From Zingiber officinale (lineage: Eukaryota; Streptophyta; Magnoliopsida; Zingiberales; Zingiberaceae), in NCBI RefSeq assembly GCF_018446385.1, contig NC_056002.1:37992063-38056062 (forward strand): a stretch of 64,000 nt of DNA, in the 5' to 3' direction. Shown here piece after piece: positions 45,521 to 57,404 of this stretch. The position numbers and the translations under genes were made by a program. Each line of letters begins with the position of its first letter. The first letter of the stretch is position 1. Under the pieces are notes generated by a model that was given only the letters and a program-made list of their open reading frames with translations, was not told the origin of the DNA and ran no database searches.

Positions 45521-46687
45521 TTCTTTCTTATTTTATTTATGTCTTTAGTTATTTATTGTTTTCATTTCTTTCCTCATAATAAGCATGTATCCTCTACTTA
45601 ATTTTTGTTGTCAATTTTCTTTTATAGGACTCAAAGATTAGGAGGAGTACAATTACATGATGGAGAAGTTAATAACATGTGCATTTGACATACATCATTT
45701 GGTAACTTCTCTTACTTTTAATCTCCTCCACATTAATTTTAGTTTTCATTAGGACAATGAAAAGTTTAAGTCTAGGGGGATGCATTAGATGCATTTCGTT
45801 TAGTTTAGTTTTTGCTTATTTCTTTTGCATAATAAATTTTTCCTAGTTGCATCATTCATCACATCATGATTGTCTATTCCTTAATGCAAAATACTAGCAC
45901 ATTTCATCTAGATATTTATGTTGTGTGATTTGGTATGCTAGTATGCCTATTGATCTTTATTTTCCTATCCATAGTAGCATGAAGTGAGCATTGTTATTAT
46001 TAGAAGAATTTGAATGTTGGCCTAGTCTAAGGATCTCTTCACATTATGTTTGACTTTGATGGTAGATTTTTTTGAAAATAGTCATGATTCATAGAACCGG
46101 ACTAGTACTCTTGCTTCTATGGTAACCTCTCAACTACATTTTGGTTACTGGATAAACTTAGATCATGTAAGCTCATTTGGAAAAAATCAATCCCAAAAAA
46201 AAAATTAAAAAAAATGAAAGTTTGTTCAAGTTTGATACTTTGCAAACATAAAAAGAAGGGAAAAATAAGGGATAAAAAATTAGTTATTGTGAGTGGAAAC
46301 TAGCAATTCACTCCTTTGAGACCGAGTTAGGTTACTGGGGAAATGAATGCTATGTTTCTCTTGATACTGAATATTCCTTTGAGACATTGTGTAGACGATG
46401 CATAACATTTTTTAGGAGAACAAACCTTGCGTGTGGTAGATAAGTGCCTATCGTCGGAAGTATGAGGAACACAGTTAAATGAAAATTTGACTAGGCTTAG
46501 AGATTGACACTTGAGAATGTTAAGCCACACTGAGAACTTTTACTTAGCCCACACTCAAATAATTTTTGTATCATGCTCATCAATGAAACTATATGATAGG
46601 TTTATATTGATTCATTAGGGATTATTACATGTCATATACACACATAAATCTAGATTGCGGGTTTTGCTTGAGGACAAGCAAAGGTTC
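45521..46687 (+). other. Noncoding 3' region of element C
   Basis: No credible gene. Internal polypurine-like tract at 45755-45782 (AATGAAAAGTTTAAGTC then TAGGGGGATG). Conserved block CCTTTGAGACCGAGTTAGG plus TTACTGGGGAAATGAATG at 46314-46348, in the same order as in A and D. Confidence 0.75.
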
Positions 46688-46700
46688 AAGTCTGGGGGTG
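46688..46700 (+). other. Polypurine tract of element C
   Basis: AAGTCTGGGGGTG directly before the 3' LTR. Confidence 0.88.
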
Positions 46701-48427
46701 TGATGTGCGTAAATAATATGATCGTTTATGCATATTTTAACGCACATTCACTTGCTTTATACATATATATTCTTTGCATGATCGTCTCTTTTATCATGTA
46801 CTCATCATATATACCCTTTTGTTTGGATATCTGCTCTTTGTTTGGTTTTGTGTTGACAGGGACAACTTTCGGAGTGAAAACAGCGATTGTCGACGCATCG
46901 GAACGAGCCAGAGAACACGGTCGTGCAACCTCGCACGGTCGTGTGTCCAAACAAAAGAGGAGTAGTGCACGATCATACAACTCTTGCACGGCCGTGCAGC
47001 CAACCAGAGGAAGATTAGAGAATGGCCATGCAAACTTGCACGACCGTGGCCCCCACGACTGAAGCCAAGCAAAGAACGACCGTGCAACCTTGCACGGTCG
47101 TGTCCTAGGAGCCGAGCCCCAGATCCACACGGTCGTGCCAATTAGCACGGCCTTGCAGCGTGACCAGAACAGAAGGAAGACACGACCGTGTAGATTTCAC
47201 ACGGCCGTGCCACTCAACCCGAAGGGAGGATGCACTTGGCCGTGTGGATCTAGCACGACCGTGGCACGGGTCATGCGGCGCCCGTGCCCTAACCTATATA
47301 AGGGTCAAGAACCCTATTCTTGGGTTCATCTTTGGTTTGGGACTTCGTTCATCTCCTTGGGAAAGGGTTCTCCCCTTCGGGGGAAACCCCAGAGCTTCAT
47401 CCACCGTCATCCCCTGACGTTGTGTCCATCTCTAGAGCAAGGAGGCATCCCCAAGATATCGGAAACCTTGGCAAGCATCGCTTCTTCCCCTTCTTCTCAC
47501 ATCAAAGATTGTAAGTATGCTTTACTTTATGTTTTGGGGTTGTTCATCCCTCATAATGGAGTAGACATCCTCTTCTAGGATTAGGAAGTAATAGTAATGT
47601 GATGGAGATATAGAACTATGTAGATTTGTCATATTTCTATTCAATGACTTGTTAATGCCTTGTTCATGTATGCTTTGTTGATTGATGTGGAGGATTGTTA
47701 ATCATGCAAAGGGGATGCCCTAGAGCATATTGACCAAGGTCCCCTAGTGACAGGGGTAACTCTTTTCGGACGTCTAGGACGTTCCCTTAAAAGGAGAAAC
47801 AATCCCTTAGGAATTGCTACTCTCGTAGAAAGAGTGTTCTAGATCGAACACCCGAGGGGCCCTAGTGACAAGGATAACCCATTCACGGACATCTAGGACA
47901 TTCTCTCGAAAGGATAGACAATTCCTCCATAAGGAAGTAGAAAATTGTACTAAATCATCTACCTTTCTCCTTATTGTTATTTACTAGACATGTATTCCTG
48001 TGATCTACCGAGGCGCCCTCGTGACAGGGGTTAACCGTTATAGGATTTCATAGGAATCGTCTCTATTCGATACTTAGGGATATTGACCAATTTAACTTCC
48101 TACAAAAGCATGGACATAGAGGGTAGAAACTAAGCAATCTATGTAATATCTCCTAGTATTATAATGAAACCAAAATCCTAGAATCCATCTCCCAAAGCTC
48201 ATTCCCTCCAAGATCGATTCTCTCTCTCTCTCTCTCTCTTCTCTCTTCATCTCAACCTTCTTTCCCTCTCTTTAATCACACTCATTAGTTCGTAAGCATC
48301 AAATTTGACTTTCGATCATTTAGATAACTTACTTTATGACACCTCTAGTGCCTAATCAACAGTCCCTGTGATTCGACAATCTTATATATTACTGACGACG
48401 AAACCATGTACTTGTGGAATCATAACA
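46701..48427 (+). repeat. 3' LTR of element C
   Basis: Full-length 1727-bp LTR with palindrome cluster 46918-47290 and TATATAAG at 47295-47302. The leader has three spaced copies of CCCTAGTGACAGGGGT-like sequence (47737, 47858, 48015) and a CT microsatellite at 48218-48240. Confidence 0.93.
46918..47290. promoter_or_regulatory. CACGGYCGTG palindrome cluster, C 3' LTR
   Basis: Same series as in the 5' LTR with scattered transitions; CACGGTCGTGTCC and CACACGGTCGTGCCAATTAG are clear copies. It ends just before the TATA box. Confidence 0.87.
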
Positions 48428-48432
48428 GACTT
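48428..48432. repeat. Right target-site duplication of element C (GACTT)
   Basis: Matches 42094-42098 exactly. Confidence 0.95.
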
Positions 48433-49493
48433 CATCCCTCTCTTTGGTGAAGGGTTCTCCCCTTAGGGAGAAACCCTAGAGCTTCATTCACCTCCATCCT
48501 TTAACTATCCGTCCATCTCCAGAGCAAGGAGGCATCCCCAAGACATCGGAAACATCGGCAATCATCTCTTCTTCCCCTTCTTCTCATATCTAGGGTTGTA
48601 AGTATACTTTACTTTATGTTTTAGGGTTGTTGTTCCTTTGCAATGGAGTAGATCTACTTTCTAGGATTAGGGAGTATTTGTGAGGTGATGGAGATGTAAA
48701 ACTATGTAGATTTGCCATGTTTCTATTCAATGACTTGTTTGATGCCTTGTTCATGTTTGATGAAATGTGTGTGTGAAGCATATATATATCTTTTGCATGT
48801 TTTTTCGAATGGTTGTATAGCATTATTAATCATGTATGGGAAATACCCTAGATTGTATGATCGAGGGATGCTAGTGATAGTCAGATCCCAGTCACGGACG
48901 TCTAGGGTATGAACCTTAAAAGGAGAAGCAAATCTCAACAAAGAAGTAGGGAATCAGATGTAATCACTATTTCTATTTCAATGTTATTGTGTGTTAGTGT
49001 GTTCTTGTGATGTATGACCGAGGGGCCCTAGTGATAGGGGTAACTTGTTAACGAACTTCATAGGAATCACTTCCATTTAGAAGCATAGGACATGGAGTAG
49101 AAGATCATGCCGGTTTGTCCACTGCAAGAGAGAGTCGGTAATGAATCTAACTTTCTACAAGAGCATGAACATAAAGGATAGGAACTAAGCAATCTATGTA
49201 ACATAGCCTAACATCACAAGGAAAATGAAATCCTAAAATCGCATCTCAAATCATTTCTCACATCCTCTTAGCTCAACCCCTCTCAAGATCCACTCTCTCT
49301 CTCTCTCTTTCTTCTCTCTCTCTATTTCTTCTCTCTCTCTCCTCTCAACCTCTTATTCTCTCTTTTCAAACCAACCTTTGTTAGTCTAGATAATTCACCA
49401 TGCAAAGTTAACTAGTGCTTAATTAACAGTCCCTATGGGTTCAATATCTTTTGTATTACTGATGACGTAACCGTGCACTTGTGGTTCATAACA
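48433..49493 (+). repeat. 5' LTR of D, second part
   Basis: Continues the D LTR from CATCCCTCTCTTTGG, with AGGGTTGTAAGTAT, CCTAGTGATAGGGGTAAC-type repeats (48860, 49025) and CT microsatellites (49292-49350). Ends GTGGTTCATAACA. Confidence 0.88.
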
Positions 49494-49499
49494 AGTTTT

Positions 49500-49518
49500 T
49501 GATGCCGTTATCAAAGAC
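49500..49518 (+). other. Degenerate tRNA-Asp primer-binding site of D
   Basis: TGATGCCGTTATCAAAGAC lies six bases after the LTR, the place of TGGCGCCGTTGCCGGGGAC. The changes are mostly G-to-A or C-to-T. Confidence 0.75.
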
Positions 49519-49703
49519 TATTTTTGATTAACATTAGTTGATTAGCATTTGAGTTATGCTAGACTTGTTAATAGATTTTTATTTTATTTTTTTACTTTTA
49601 TTTCTGCATTTCCTTTCTTGCTTTTCATTATACATTTCCCTTCTTATCTTTAATTCTATATTTTTCATTTTTCTTTTATGTTTTTTAGATACCATAAGCA
49701 CTA

Positions 49704-50190
49704 ACATGTTAAGCAGACCTTTGAGAAAATTTTTCGCACCCATGAGTGCAAGTACAAGATCTCCCATTAATGAAAATTATGATTTAGAAGATGATTAATT
49801 TGAGTTCCTTTGTACAATGTGTGGTAGCACATCTCATCCATATGCTATTTGTCACTTCTTCAATAAAGCTGCTAGCTCTTCCATGGAATTTGAGTACTTA
49901 TTCCAACCTCAACATCAAGATACATATGAGCAAGTTTCTGATACTTATGCCTATGACTGGGGAGATTATCAAACTTAGAACTTTCAACCCCAGTACACTT
50001 CTGAGGAGGATGAGTAGTTACTATCCTAGCAGTTGATCTCTGACATGCCTCAACATTACAATCAATTTTGGATGGATCGTCAAAATTTGGACTACAACTC
50101 CAAACAAAATATTGAGCATAATTCCCAAGTAAATTAGAGTCAGTTAGAGTTTCAGGATGATTCAGCTCCTAGTCATATGAAGACCACAAG
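49704..50190 (+). pseudogene. Gag remnant of element D, capsid deleted
   Basis: ATG 49704 starts MLSRPLRKFFAPMSASTRSP, matching the C gag start. A stop at 49796 is followed at once, in another frame, by CTMCGSTSHPYAIC, a CX2CX4HX4C zinc knuckle with all ligands, and a Gln/Tyr-rich tail with stops. The capsid region present in C and A is missing. Confidence 0.7.
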
Positions 50191-50208
50191 ATAAGATTCT
50201 GACTAATA

Positions 50209-50410
50209 GTGCAACGAGGGATCCTAGTTCTATGGTTATTACAACAAATTTCTAATAATGTTGTTGATCCTTCTATTGATAATATTGATATTAGTGGACT
50301 CTTCCCCACTTATACTGATGATGTGGTCGATAAAAGTGTAGGGACATGTACTATGGGGGAAATGCCCCAAGAATCATCTCTTTTGATCACACAACCAATT
50401 GACATCATGG
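50209..50410 (+). pseudogene. Acidic QES-repeat ORF of D, N-terminal part
   Basis: NVVDPSIDNIDISGLFPTYT and SVGTCTMGEMPQESSLLITQ correspond to PIDDSPTEDIDVDLF and SVGSCVVEAASQES in C. The frame is cut at QPIDIM by a copia solo LTR with CATGG duplication and resumes at 53162. Confidence 0.7.
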
Positions 50411-53161
50411 TGTTAGAATGTATACTAAAAGTCTAGCTTTTTGTAAACATTTATTTTTAAATAAGAATCACATTGGTTAAATGTTTATATTTATGCTAAG
50501 TGTAGTTATCCATTTAATTTATATTGTAGATAACATGGTGAAAGGAGACACACAGAAGATTATGTTATTAGTTCCTTATAAATTATAAATAGTTGCTCAC
50601 AACCAAGATGGAATGGGACAAACCATTAGAGTGGTTGTAGTGTAATTTGGTATTAGTTTATCTTGACTATAAAATTATACTAGTACACTATGAGTGTATT
50701 GAGCAGGACCATTTGAGGTAGTTTCTTTTTATACTGACGATATAAAAGAACAATACCTCTGTTATTATGGAAGTACGTACTCTTAATCATGATATAATAA
50801 CAAGCACGCATACTTAATATTTATTTCTTTAATTTATCAAAGGGTGCGATTTAATTTGATAAATCAATAGGTCCGATAAGTTGGGAAATAATATATTTAT
50901 ATGATATGTTTTTGATTATAGAATGAAATTGTGTCCTAGTAATCTAGGTTGATGATGTCCCCTTGAGAAGCTCATAAGGATTGTCATGTAAACCCTGCAG
51001 GTGGACTTAGTCCGACATGACAATAAGGTTAAGTGGTACTACTCTTGGAGCTAGATATTAATTAAGTGTCTTGTCAGTAACTCATTTAATTAGTGAGCAT
51101 TCAATATCTTAAACACAGGGAGACTAACATACTCATAATAAGAAAGAGCCCATATTATAATATGGGATTGGTGCGGTAGTGCAATAATAACTCTTTAGTG
51201 GTATGAGTTATTATTGATGAACTCGAGTTGGGTGTTCGGGGCAAACACGGGAAGCTCAAGTTCATCGAGAGACCAAAACCAATTCCTCCTCTAGGTCCCT
51301 ATTGTAGCCTCTTATTTATAAAGTCTTATATCCACCAAAACCCAACTTCTTACCCACCTCTTGGTGGCCGGCCAAGCCTAGCTTGGAGCCCAAGCTAGGG
51401 CCGACCAAACCAAACCAAGAAGGGAGCCAAGTTGTGGCCAGCTCTAGCTTGGTGCCCAAGCAAGGGTGGCCGGCCACATTAAGATTAAATGGAGGTTTTA
51501 AATTTTAAATCTTTCCTTATGTGGAAGTCATGATTTTAAAAGAGAGTTTTTTAAAATTTTAAATCTTTCCTTTTATAGCTTTCTACAAAGGATTAAGAGA
51601 AATGTTTGATATCTTTTCTTATTGTAGTTAAAAGGAATATTTTAATTTTGATAAAACTTTCCTTTTTTGCAACCATCCACATGTTTTAAAAGAAATATTT
51701 TAATTTATATAATTTTCCTTTTACAACCAACAAGGAATTTAAAGAAAGAAATTTTTAATTAAAATTTCTTTCCGGAAACAAATAAGGAAGTTTTAATTTT
51801 ATGTTTAAAACTTTCCTTTTTTGAATCAATAGATATGGCCGGCCATGACAAGAAGAAAAGGACGTTTTAATTTTTTTTATTTTAAAACTTTCCTTTTTAG
51901 TCATTGGCAAGGAATATAAGGAAGTTTTAATTATGTTTAAAACTTTCCTTATTTGCCAAGATCAAGGAATATAAAAGAGGAGGAGGGGGTGCCTCACCCA
52001 ATAACACATCTATTATTCCTCCTCTCTTATTCCTTGTGGCCGACCCTTCCTCTTCCCCTATTCTTCTTCTTTGTGGCCGGCAGCATCACCTTCTTGGAGA
52101 GATTTTGGTGGCCGGATTTGCTTGGAGAAGAAGAAGATAAATGAGGCATTGTTTCCTAGCATCCCTTGGAGATTGGTTGGTGGCCGAAACTCATCATCCT
52201 TGATGGTTGTTAGTGGTCAAAACTTGAAAGCAAGAAGAGAAAGCTTGAGTAGATTTCATCTTGGAAGATCGTTGCCCACACAACGTCCAAGAGAAGGAGA
52301 GGAATACAATAGAAGATCAAAAGGTCTATAAGCTATAAAAGGTATAACTAGTTATTAGTTTTTGCAGCATAACTAGTTCATCATTTGTGTAGATCTTGAA
52401 ACACCAAACAAAAGAGGTTGTCAATTTTTAAGTTATCATTTTTGTTATCGATTTTATTTTTCGATTTCATGTTTCGATAATGTGTTTCTATTGAGGTCTT
52501 TATAGTTAAACATAGTTTACTGTAAGAAGTTAAATATCCAATTTCTCTGTGAGCCTCTGTCTAGGAAGTGGTGGATGATCCCATACCCAAGAAGACCTAG
52601 TGCCTCGCCATGTTTAACCTATAAGTCGATCTTAGAAATAGATATTTGATAACTTCTATTGTAACGACCCGGCCACTCGACCCCTTGGGCGGCCACACTA
52701 GCGGCCCAACTGGCGGCCCAACCTTGGTCCCTAGGGCGGCCGCAATGGTGGCCCAACTGGCGACCCCTTATGTCATCAACCGACGACCCTTCGGCCATGC
52801 CGTTACTCACAAGGACTTCCCACCCCTGGCTAGTGGATTTTTACCTTCCCCAGGATTCGAACTCTAGATCTCCAGGTTAAATACTAGAGTTTATGAATCC
52901 TGGTAGCCAAGTGAGCGGCACGTTAAGATCTGTAATATGGTTTAACTTAGAAGATCACATCGGTTGAACTTGGAGTAAGAATGTTAAGTTTCGTTCCCAA
53001 TCCAAGTTTAACTTCTAAAGGGAAATTTGGATTAATAATGTTAAGCATCATTTGCAATCCAAATTTAACTTTAGTAAAGCACATGGCTAGCTAGGATAGT
53101 TCTATGCTTGTACAAATTTTGTACAGGGGAACTAGGACGGTATTCCGAGTAGCAACCAACA
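50411..53161 (+). mobile_element. Copia-type solo LTR in element D, 2.75 kb
   Basis: Runs TGTTAGAATGTATACTAAAAG to GTAGCAACCAACA with perfect CATGG duplications at 50406-50410 and 53162-53166. TATA-like TTATTTATAAAG at about 51311-51322. GTGGCCGG or ATGGCCGG recurs seven times (51364-52185), and AAGGAATAT/TTTTAAAACTTTCC words repeat at 51480-51950. The tail 52940-53080 holds repeated AATGTTAAG(T/C)(T/A)TC..CAATCCAA.TTTAACTT units. No coding region. Confidence 0.9.
52660..52920 (-). mobile_element. Possible tRNA-derived SINE or short non-autonomous insert
   Basis: A GC-rich block unlike its AT-rich surroundings. On the minus strand TGGCTACCAGG (52899-52909) could be a pol III A box, and AGTTCGAATCC (52853-52863) a good B box, 36 bp apart as in tRNA-derived SINEs. 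The other end reads TGTAACGACCCGG on the plus strand, which also resembles a gypsy LTR start, so a small LTR-type insert is an alternative. No target duplication was found. Confidence 0.35.
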
Positions 53162-53162
53162 C

Positions 53163-53702
53163 ATGGAAATTGTAAGAATGAAATTAGTTAATGATAAATG
53201 TGTAGGGTCTTGTGCAATGGAAGCAAAGCCCCAAGAATCACAACTTTTAGAGGTACCGCTACTTGAGTCAGAGTTAGAACCACTACAAAATTCTGAAGAG
53301 GTCACATCCACTTGTTTAGAACTTTCAGGTACTTCTCAGCATTGTAAGGTTAGTATTCTTAGTGATCTTTTAGAAAATTTCATGAAAGTACCTATAATTG
53401 ATTTTGTTGGATGTGATTCAATTTTTGATACATACTCAGTTCATTCTAATATGGTTCTAATTCTTTCTTATATTACATGCTTGTGGGAAGTGTGCCTTTC
53501 TTTTGGGTGTGTAGGTTTTCATGAGGCTGATAATTGGAATCTCAATATGAACCGTATCAAATTTCCAGAAAGAACTTTCAAGGAGACGAAGATGAAGAGA
53601 GCAGTGATAGACTACATTGCTCTTATGTTGGTAGCTCTCTTCATAATAATATGGGCCATTGGAAGAAAAGTCCGGAAGTTTTTCACTCCGATAAGATCGT
53701 GA
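53163..53702 (+). pseudogene. Acidic QES-repeat ORF of D, C-terminal part with hydrophobic segment
   Basis: Open for about 179 codons. CVGSCAMEAKPQESQLLEVP, then LENFMKVPIIDFVGCDSIFD and TYSVHSNMVLILSYITCLWE, FGCVGF, and NRIKFPERTFKETKMKR. It ends in a strongly hydrophobic YIALMLVALFIIIWAI followed by basic GRKVRKFFTPIRS, a likely membrane anchor with a positive cytosolic side. This is the best preserved C-terminus of the three copies. Function unknown. Confidence 0.7.
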
Positions 53703-54976
53703 TTTCGATGAGCCTAATAAGGTATCAAGCTAATGACCTTAAACAAGCACTTCTTGGGAGGCAACCCAAGTTCAATCTTGTTTTTGTTTATGTTTTTAGT
53801 TTCTTTCTAGTCTCTTTTCATTATTCATAATAACTCATATCCTCTACTTAATTTTTCTTATCTATCTTATTTTTATAGATTCAAAGTTGTGAAGGAATGT
53901 GAGCATAAGATAGAGGAATATCTTCAGAACATCGATGTCTCAATCATTGGAAGCTCATCACTTGGTAACTTCTCTAACTTTATAAACCCCCTCCATATAT
54001 TATTTCTAGTTTTCATTCGAATAATGAAAAGTTTAAGTCCAAGGGGATATTTAGGTTTAGTTTAGTGTTTGTCATATTTCTTATTTTTTGCACATTTCTT
54101 TTTGCATAATAAAATTTTTGCTAGTTGCATCATTCTTCACATTATGATTGTTTATTCCTTAATGCAAATTACTAGCACACTTGTTCTAGATTTCATGGGG
54201 TTTATTGGTTATCTATGGTGCTAGTATGTTTAGCGATCTATCTTTTTCTATCTATGATAGCATAAAGTGAGTAATGTTTTTACTGTAAGAATTTAAGTAT
54301 TGGCCTTGTTTTAGGATCTCTTTACACTTTGCCTAATTTTGATGGTAGATAACTTTGAAAATAGTCATGATTCAAAAAACTTGATTAGTACTAGTGTTTT
54401 TATGGTGATTTCTCAAACTATATTTTGGTTACTGGATGGGGCTCGAATCATGTTAGCTCATTTGAAAAAATTAAAATATCCCAACATTTGCATTTATGTG
54501 TATTTGTGTTCAAGTGTTGCATCTTAAAATCACTAAAAAATGATGAAAAAAAATAATGAATAAGGGATATAAAAAATAGTTGTCGTGAGTGGAGACTAGC
54601 AAATTACCCCTTTGAGACCGAGTTAGGTTACTGGGGAAATAACTGCTATATTTATCTTGATATCGAGTACGCCTTTGAGACCATGGGGAGATTGAGGAGG
54701 ATGAACCAAGCGTGTGACAGATAAGTGCCTATTGCTAGAAGCATAAGGAAAACAATTTTATGACGACTTGACTAAGTCTAGGGATTGAAACTTGAAAAAC
54801 TTAGGCCACTATTTCACTAAGCACGGAGAACTATTACTTAGGCCATACTTAAACAACTTTTGTATCTTACTTACTAATGAAATCATTTGATAGGAATAGA
54901 TTTTACTTGCTTGACATTATGATGCGCTATTTAGCCACTAGAATCTAGGTTGCAGTTTTTGCTTGAGGATAAGCAA
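53703..54976 (+). other. Noncoding 3' region of element D
   Basis: Hairpin CTTGGGAGGCAACCCAAG at 53753-53770. Internal polypurine-like tract at 54023-54047 (AATGAAAAGTTTAAGTCC then AAGGGG). Conserved block CCTTTGAGACCGAGTTAGG plus TTACTGGGGAAAT at 54608-54640. The ORF at 54339-54527 is not supported. Confidence 0.75.
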
Positions 54977-54995
54977 AGGTTTAAGTCTGAGGGTG
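54977..54995 (+). other. Polypurine tract of element D
   Basis: AGGTTTAAGTCTGAGGGTG directly before the 3' LTR. Confidence 0.8.
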
Positions 54996-56521
54996 TGATG
55001 TGAGTAGATTATATACACTTTTATGCATACTTTAACACATATCTACTTATATTTTATTAGAATAATATATGTTTAATGCACCCTATTTCATTGTAATATC
55101 ATACTTCCATTATATTCTATTCAAAAATCTACTCTTTTCTTGTTTGATTGACAGGACACCGTTTGGATCGAAAATGGAACAAAAATGTACATTGGAGTGA
55201 ATATAGAGAAGATCAAGCTCCGGCCGTGTGAAACCACATGGCTGTGTGGTCTTACCCATGGAAAATCAAGATTCAGCCATGTGAACTCACACGGTCGTGT
55301 CACACCCCAAAGAAAAGAAAACCACGGTCGTGTGAATCCACACGGCCGTGTGGAGTCTCCAGAGGCAAAGCAAGGCATGGCCGTGCCATTTTTCTAGAAG
55401 TCGTGCATGCCATGACCGTATGAATTCACACGATCATGTCACTGGACCAGAGTCAAGGAAGACTTTGGTCGTGTGATTCCACACGACCATGTGGTGGAGA
55501 AGCATGGGGGCTGAATTCTGGGAAGATTGCAGATCGATCATAACATGTTCATAACTTTATATTCGATTGAAGTTATGGACTGTTCTTTATACTGAAACAT
55601 AGCTAACTTCATGATCTATAACTTTGCTTCAGGTTCAACAGCAAAGTCTAGCCTTGCTAAAAGGCATGGATGTGCTTCCCAACTGCAGGTTCATCTAGAC
55701 CTCCGCCCAGATTACAGACCAAACTTTGAACCACCATAACTTTCGGCTCGGTTGGATCCAGGGCTCAATAAAAATATCAAATTGTAGATAATTTTAACGG
55801 CTACAACTTTGGTTCAGGATGAATCATGAGAAAACTTATTTTGATGGGTGAAAAATCTATTTTACCGGACCCTTATAATCCTGGTTTTCTTGGGAAGTTT
55901 GGAGGAGGTGTAAAAGAGTCAAGAACAACATTTTTTTACTCATCTTAGGTTTAGGACTTCGTCTTTCTCCTTTGGGAATGGTTCTACCCTTAGGGGGAAA
56001 CCCTAGAGCTTCATTCACCTCCATCGCTTGACGATCCTTCCATCTTCGGAGCAAGGAGGCATCCCCAAGACATCAGAAACATCGATAAGCATCTCTTCTT
56101 CCCCTTCTTCTCACATCTAGGGTTGTAAGTATGCTTTATTTTTTGTTTTAGGGTTGTTCTTCCTTTGTAATGGAGTAGATCTCCTTTCTAGGATTAGGGA
56201 GTATTTGTGATGTGATGGAGATATAAAACTATATAGATTTGTCGTGTTTCTATTCGATGACTTGTTTGATGACTTGTTCATTTTTGATGAAATGTGTGTG
56301 AAGCATATATATTTTTTACATGTTTTATCAAATGGTTGTGTAGAATTATTAATCTTATAGGGGAAATACCCTAGATCGTATGACCGAGGGATGCTAGTGA
56401 CAGGTAAATCCCGTTAACGGGCGTCTATGGTATGACCTTGAAAGGAGAAGTAAATCTCCACAAGGAAGTAGGGAATCGGGTGTAATCACTATTTCTATTT
56501 CTATGTTATTGTGTGTTACTG
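54996..56521 (+). repeat. 3' LTR of element D, truncated by K
   Basis: Begins TGATGTGAGTAGATTATATA. Palindrome cluster 55221-55500 with CCGTGTGAATCCACACGG and similar; TATA-like GTGTAAAAGAG at about 55909. Homology to the 5' LTR stops after TTATTGTGTGTTA near 56518. Confidence 0.85.
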
Positions 56522-57039
56522 TGCGTTAGGCTCGATTTGTAGCTAGAGGGGGGGGAGTGAATAGCTCATTGTGCTTTGTTTACTTGCTTCGGTATTATTG
56601 ATTTGTAGTGAAATAAACTTGAAACAAGACTCACAACGCTAACATGAGGATTTACTTGGTATCCACCTTAGGAAGAGATGACTAATCTAAGGATCCACAC
56701 ATGACACACTCTCCACTATGAAAAACACTCCTTCTCCGTAACTACCGGAGGCAGAAAAGCCTCGTACAAGTTCTCACACAGACAATACACGAAGAAAGAA
56801 ATAGATGCTAATACAATATCAAATCTTACAAGATTTATAATGAGGAAACCCTAGCATGCTTCTCCTTATTGTTTAGAATGTCTCTTGACCTTGGAAGTAC
56901 AGAAGCACTGGACTCCAAGTCGCTTCAAGAACTGGCGGTGATAATCTATGAGAAATGTGAGAAGAGGAGGTGGAGAGTTACGAACGAAGAAGGCTCGTCA
57001 CTACTTTAACTTGACGCTTCCTTCGTAACGGTCATATCT

Positions 57040-57345
57040 CAATCGATTATCTGATCGATTGGGGAGGCTTGAATCGATCGATCGATCGATTCAGAGCACC
57101 TCTGTGCTCTGCTGGAAATGGCATGAATCGATCGCCTGATCAATTCAGCATTCCTCGCGTCGCGTCGCACGAGATTTCCATCCCCAATCGATCACCCGAT
57201 CGATTGGGGGCCCTTTTGTGCTTGCAACATTGCTTCCCAATCGATTGACCGATCGATTGGGCTAGCCTTCACTCGCAGCACACCTTCAATCGATCAGCTA
57301 ATCGATTGGACTACGGTTCAATCGATCGGTTGATCGATTGACCCC
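57040..57345. promoter_or_regulatory. CAATCGAT/ATCGATTG palindrome cluster in LTR K
   Basis: Six units of CAATCGAT-(4-7 nt)-ATCGATTG type, e.g. at 57042, 57074, 57126, 57185, 57240, 57289 and 57320, with two units as GAATCGAT/ATTCAG. One includes (CGAT)4. The same motif recurs at 59170-59400 inside K. Confidence 0.85.
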
Positions 57346-57404
57346 CCTTTAACTTGCTTAACTCAAATCCAAGGTTCCCAAACCCAATATCCAATCAATC
57401 GTGA

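Larger units (their letters stand above)
42099..48427 (+). mobile_element. Element C: non-autonomous Athila-type retrotransposon, 6.3 kb
   Basis: LTRs at 42099-43122 and 46701-48427, GACTT duplications, a good tRNA-Asp primer site and AAGTCTGGGGGTG tract. The internal region (3.58 kb) encodes a broken gag and the acidic QES ORF; protease, RT and integrase are absent. The first 210 bp of the LTRs differ at about 16 places by hand count, mostly transitions. Confidence 0.95.
41104..56521 (+). mobile_element. Element D: non-autonomous Athila-type retrotransposon, interrupted three times
   Basis: 5' LTR in two parts (41104-42098 and 48433-49493) around inserted element C; degenerate tRNA-Asp primer site; gag remnant; acidic QES ORF split by a copia solo LTR (50411-53161); hairpin; twin polypurine tracts; 3' LTR (54996-56521) cut by K. 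No protease, RT or integrase. It sits in copia remnant M; ATTGT at 41099-41103 would be the left target copy, the right one being lost. Confidence 0.85.
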
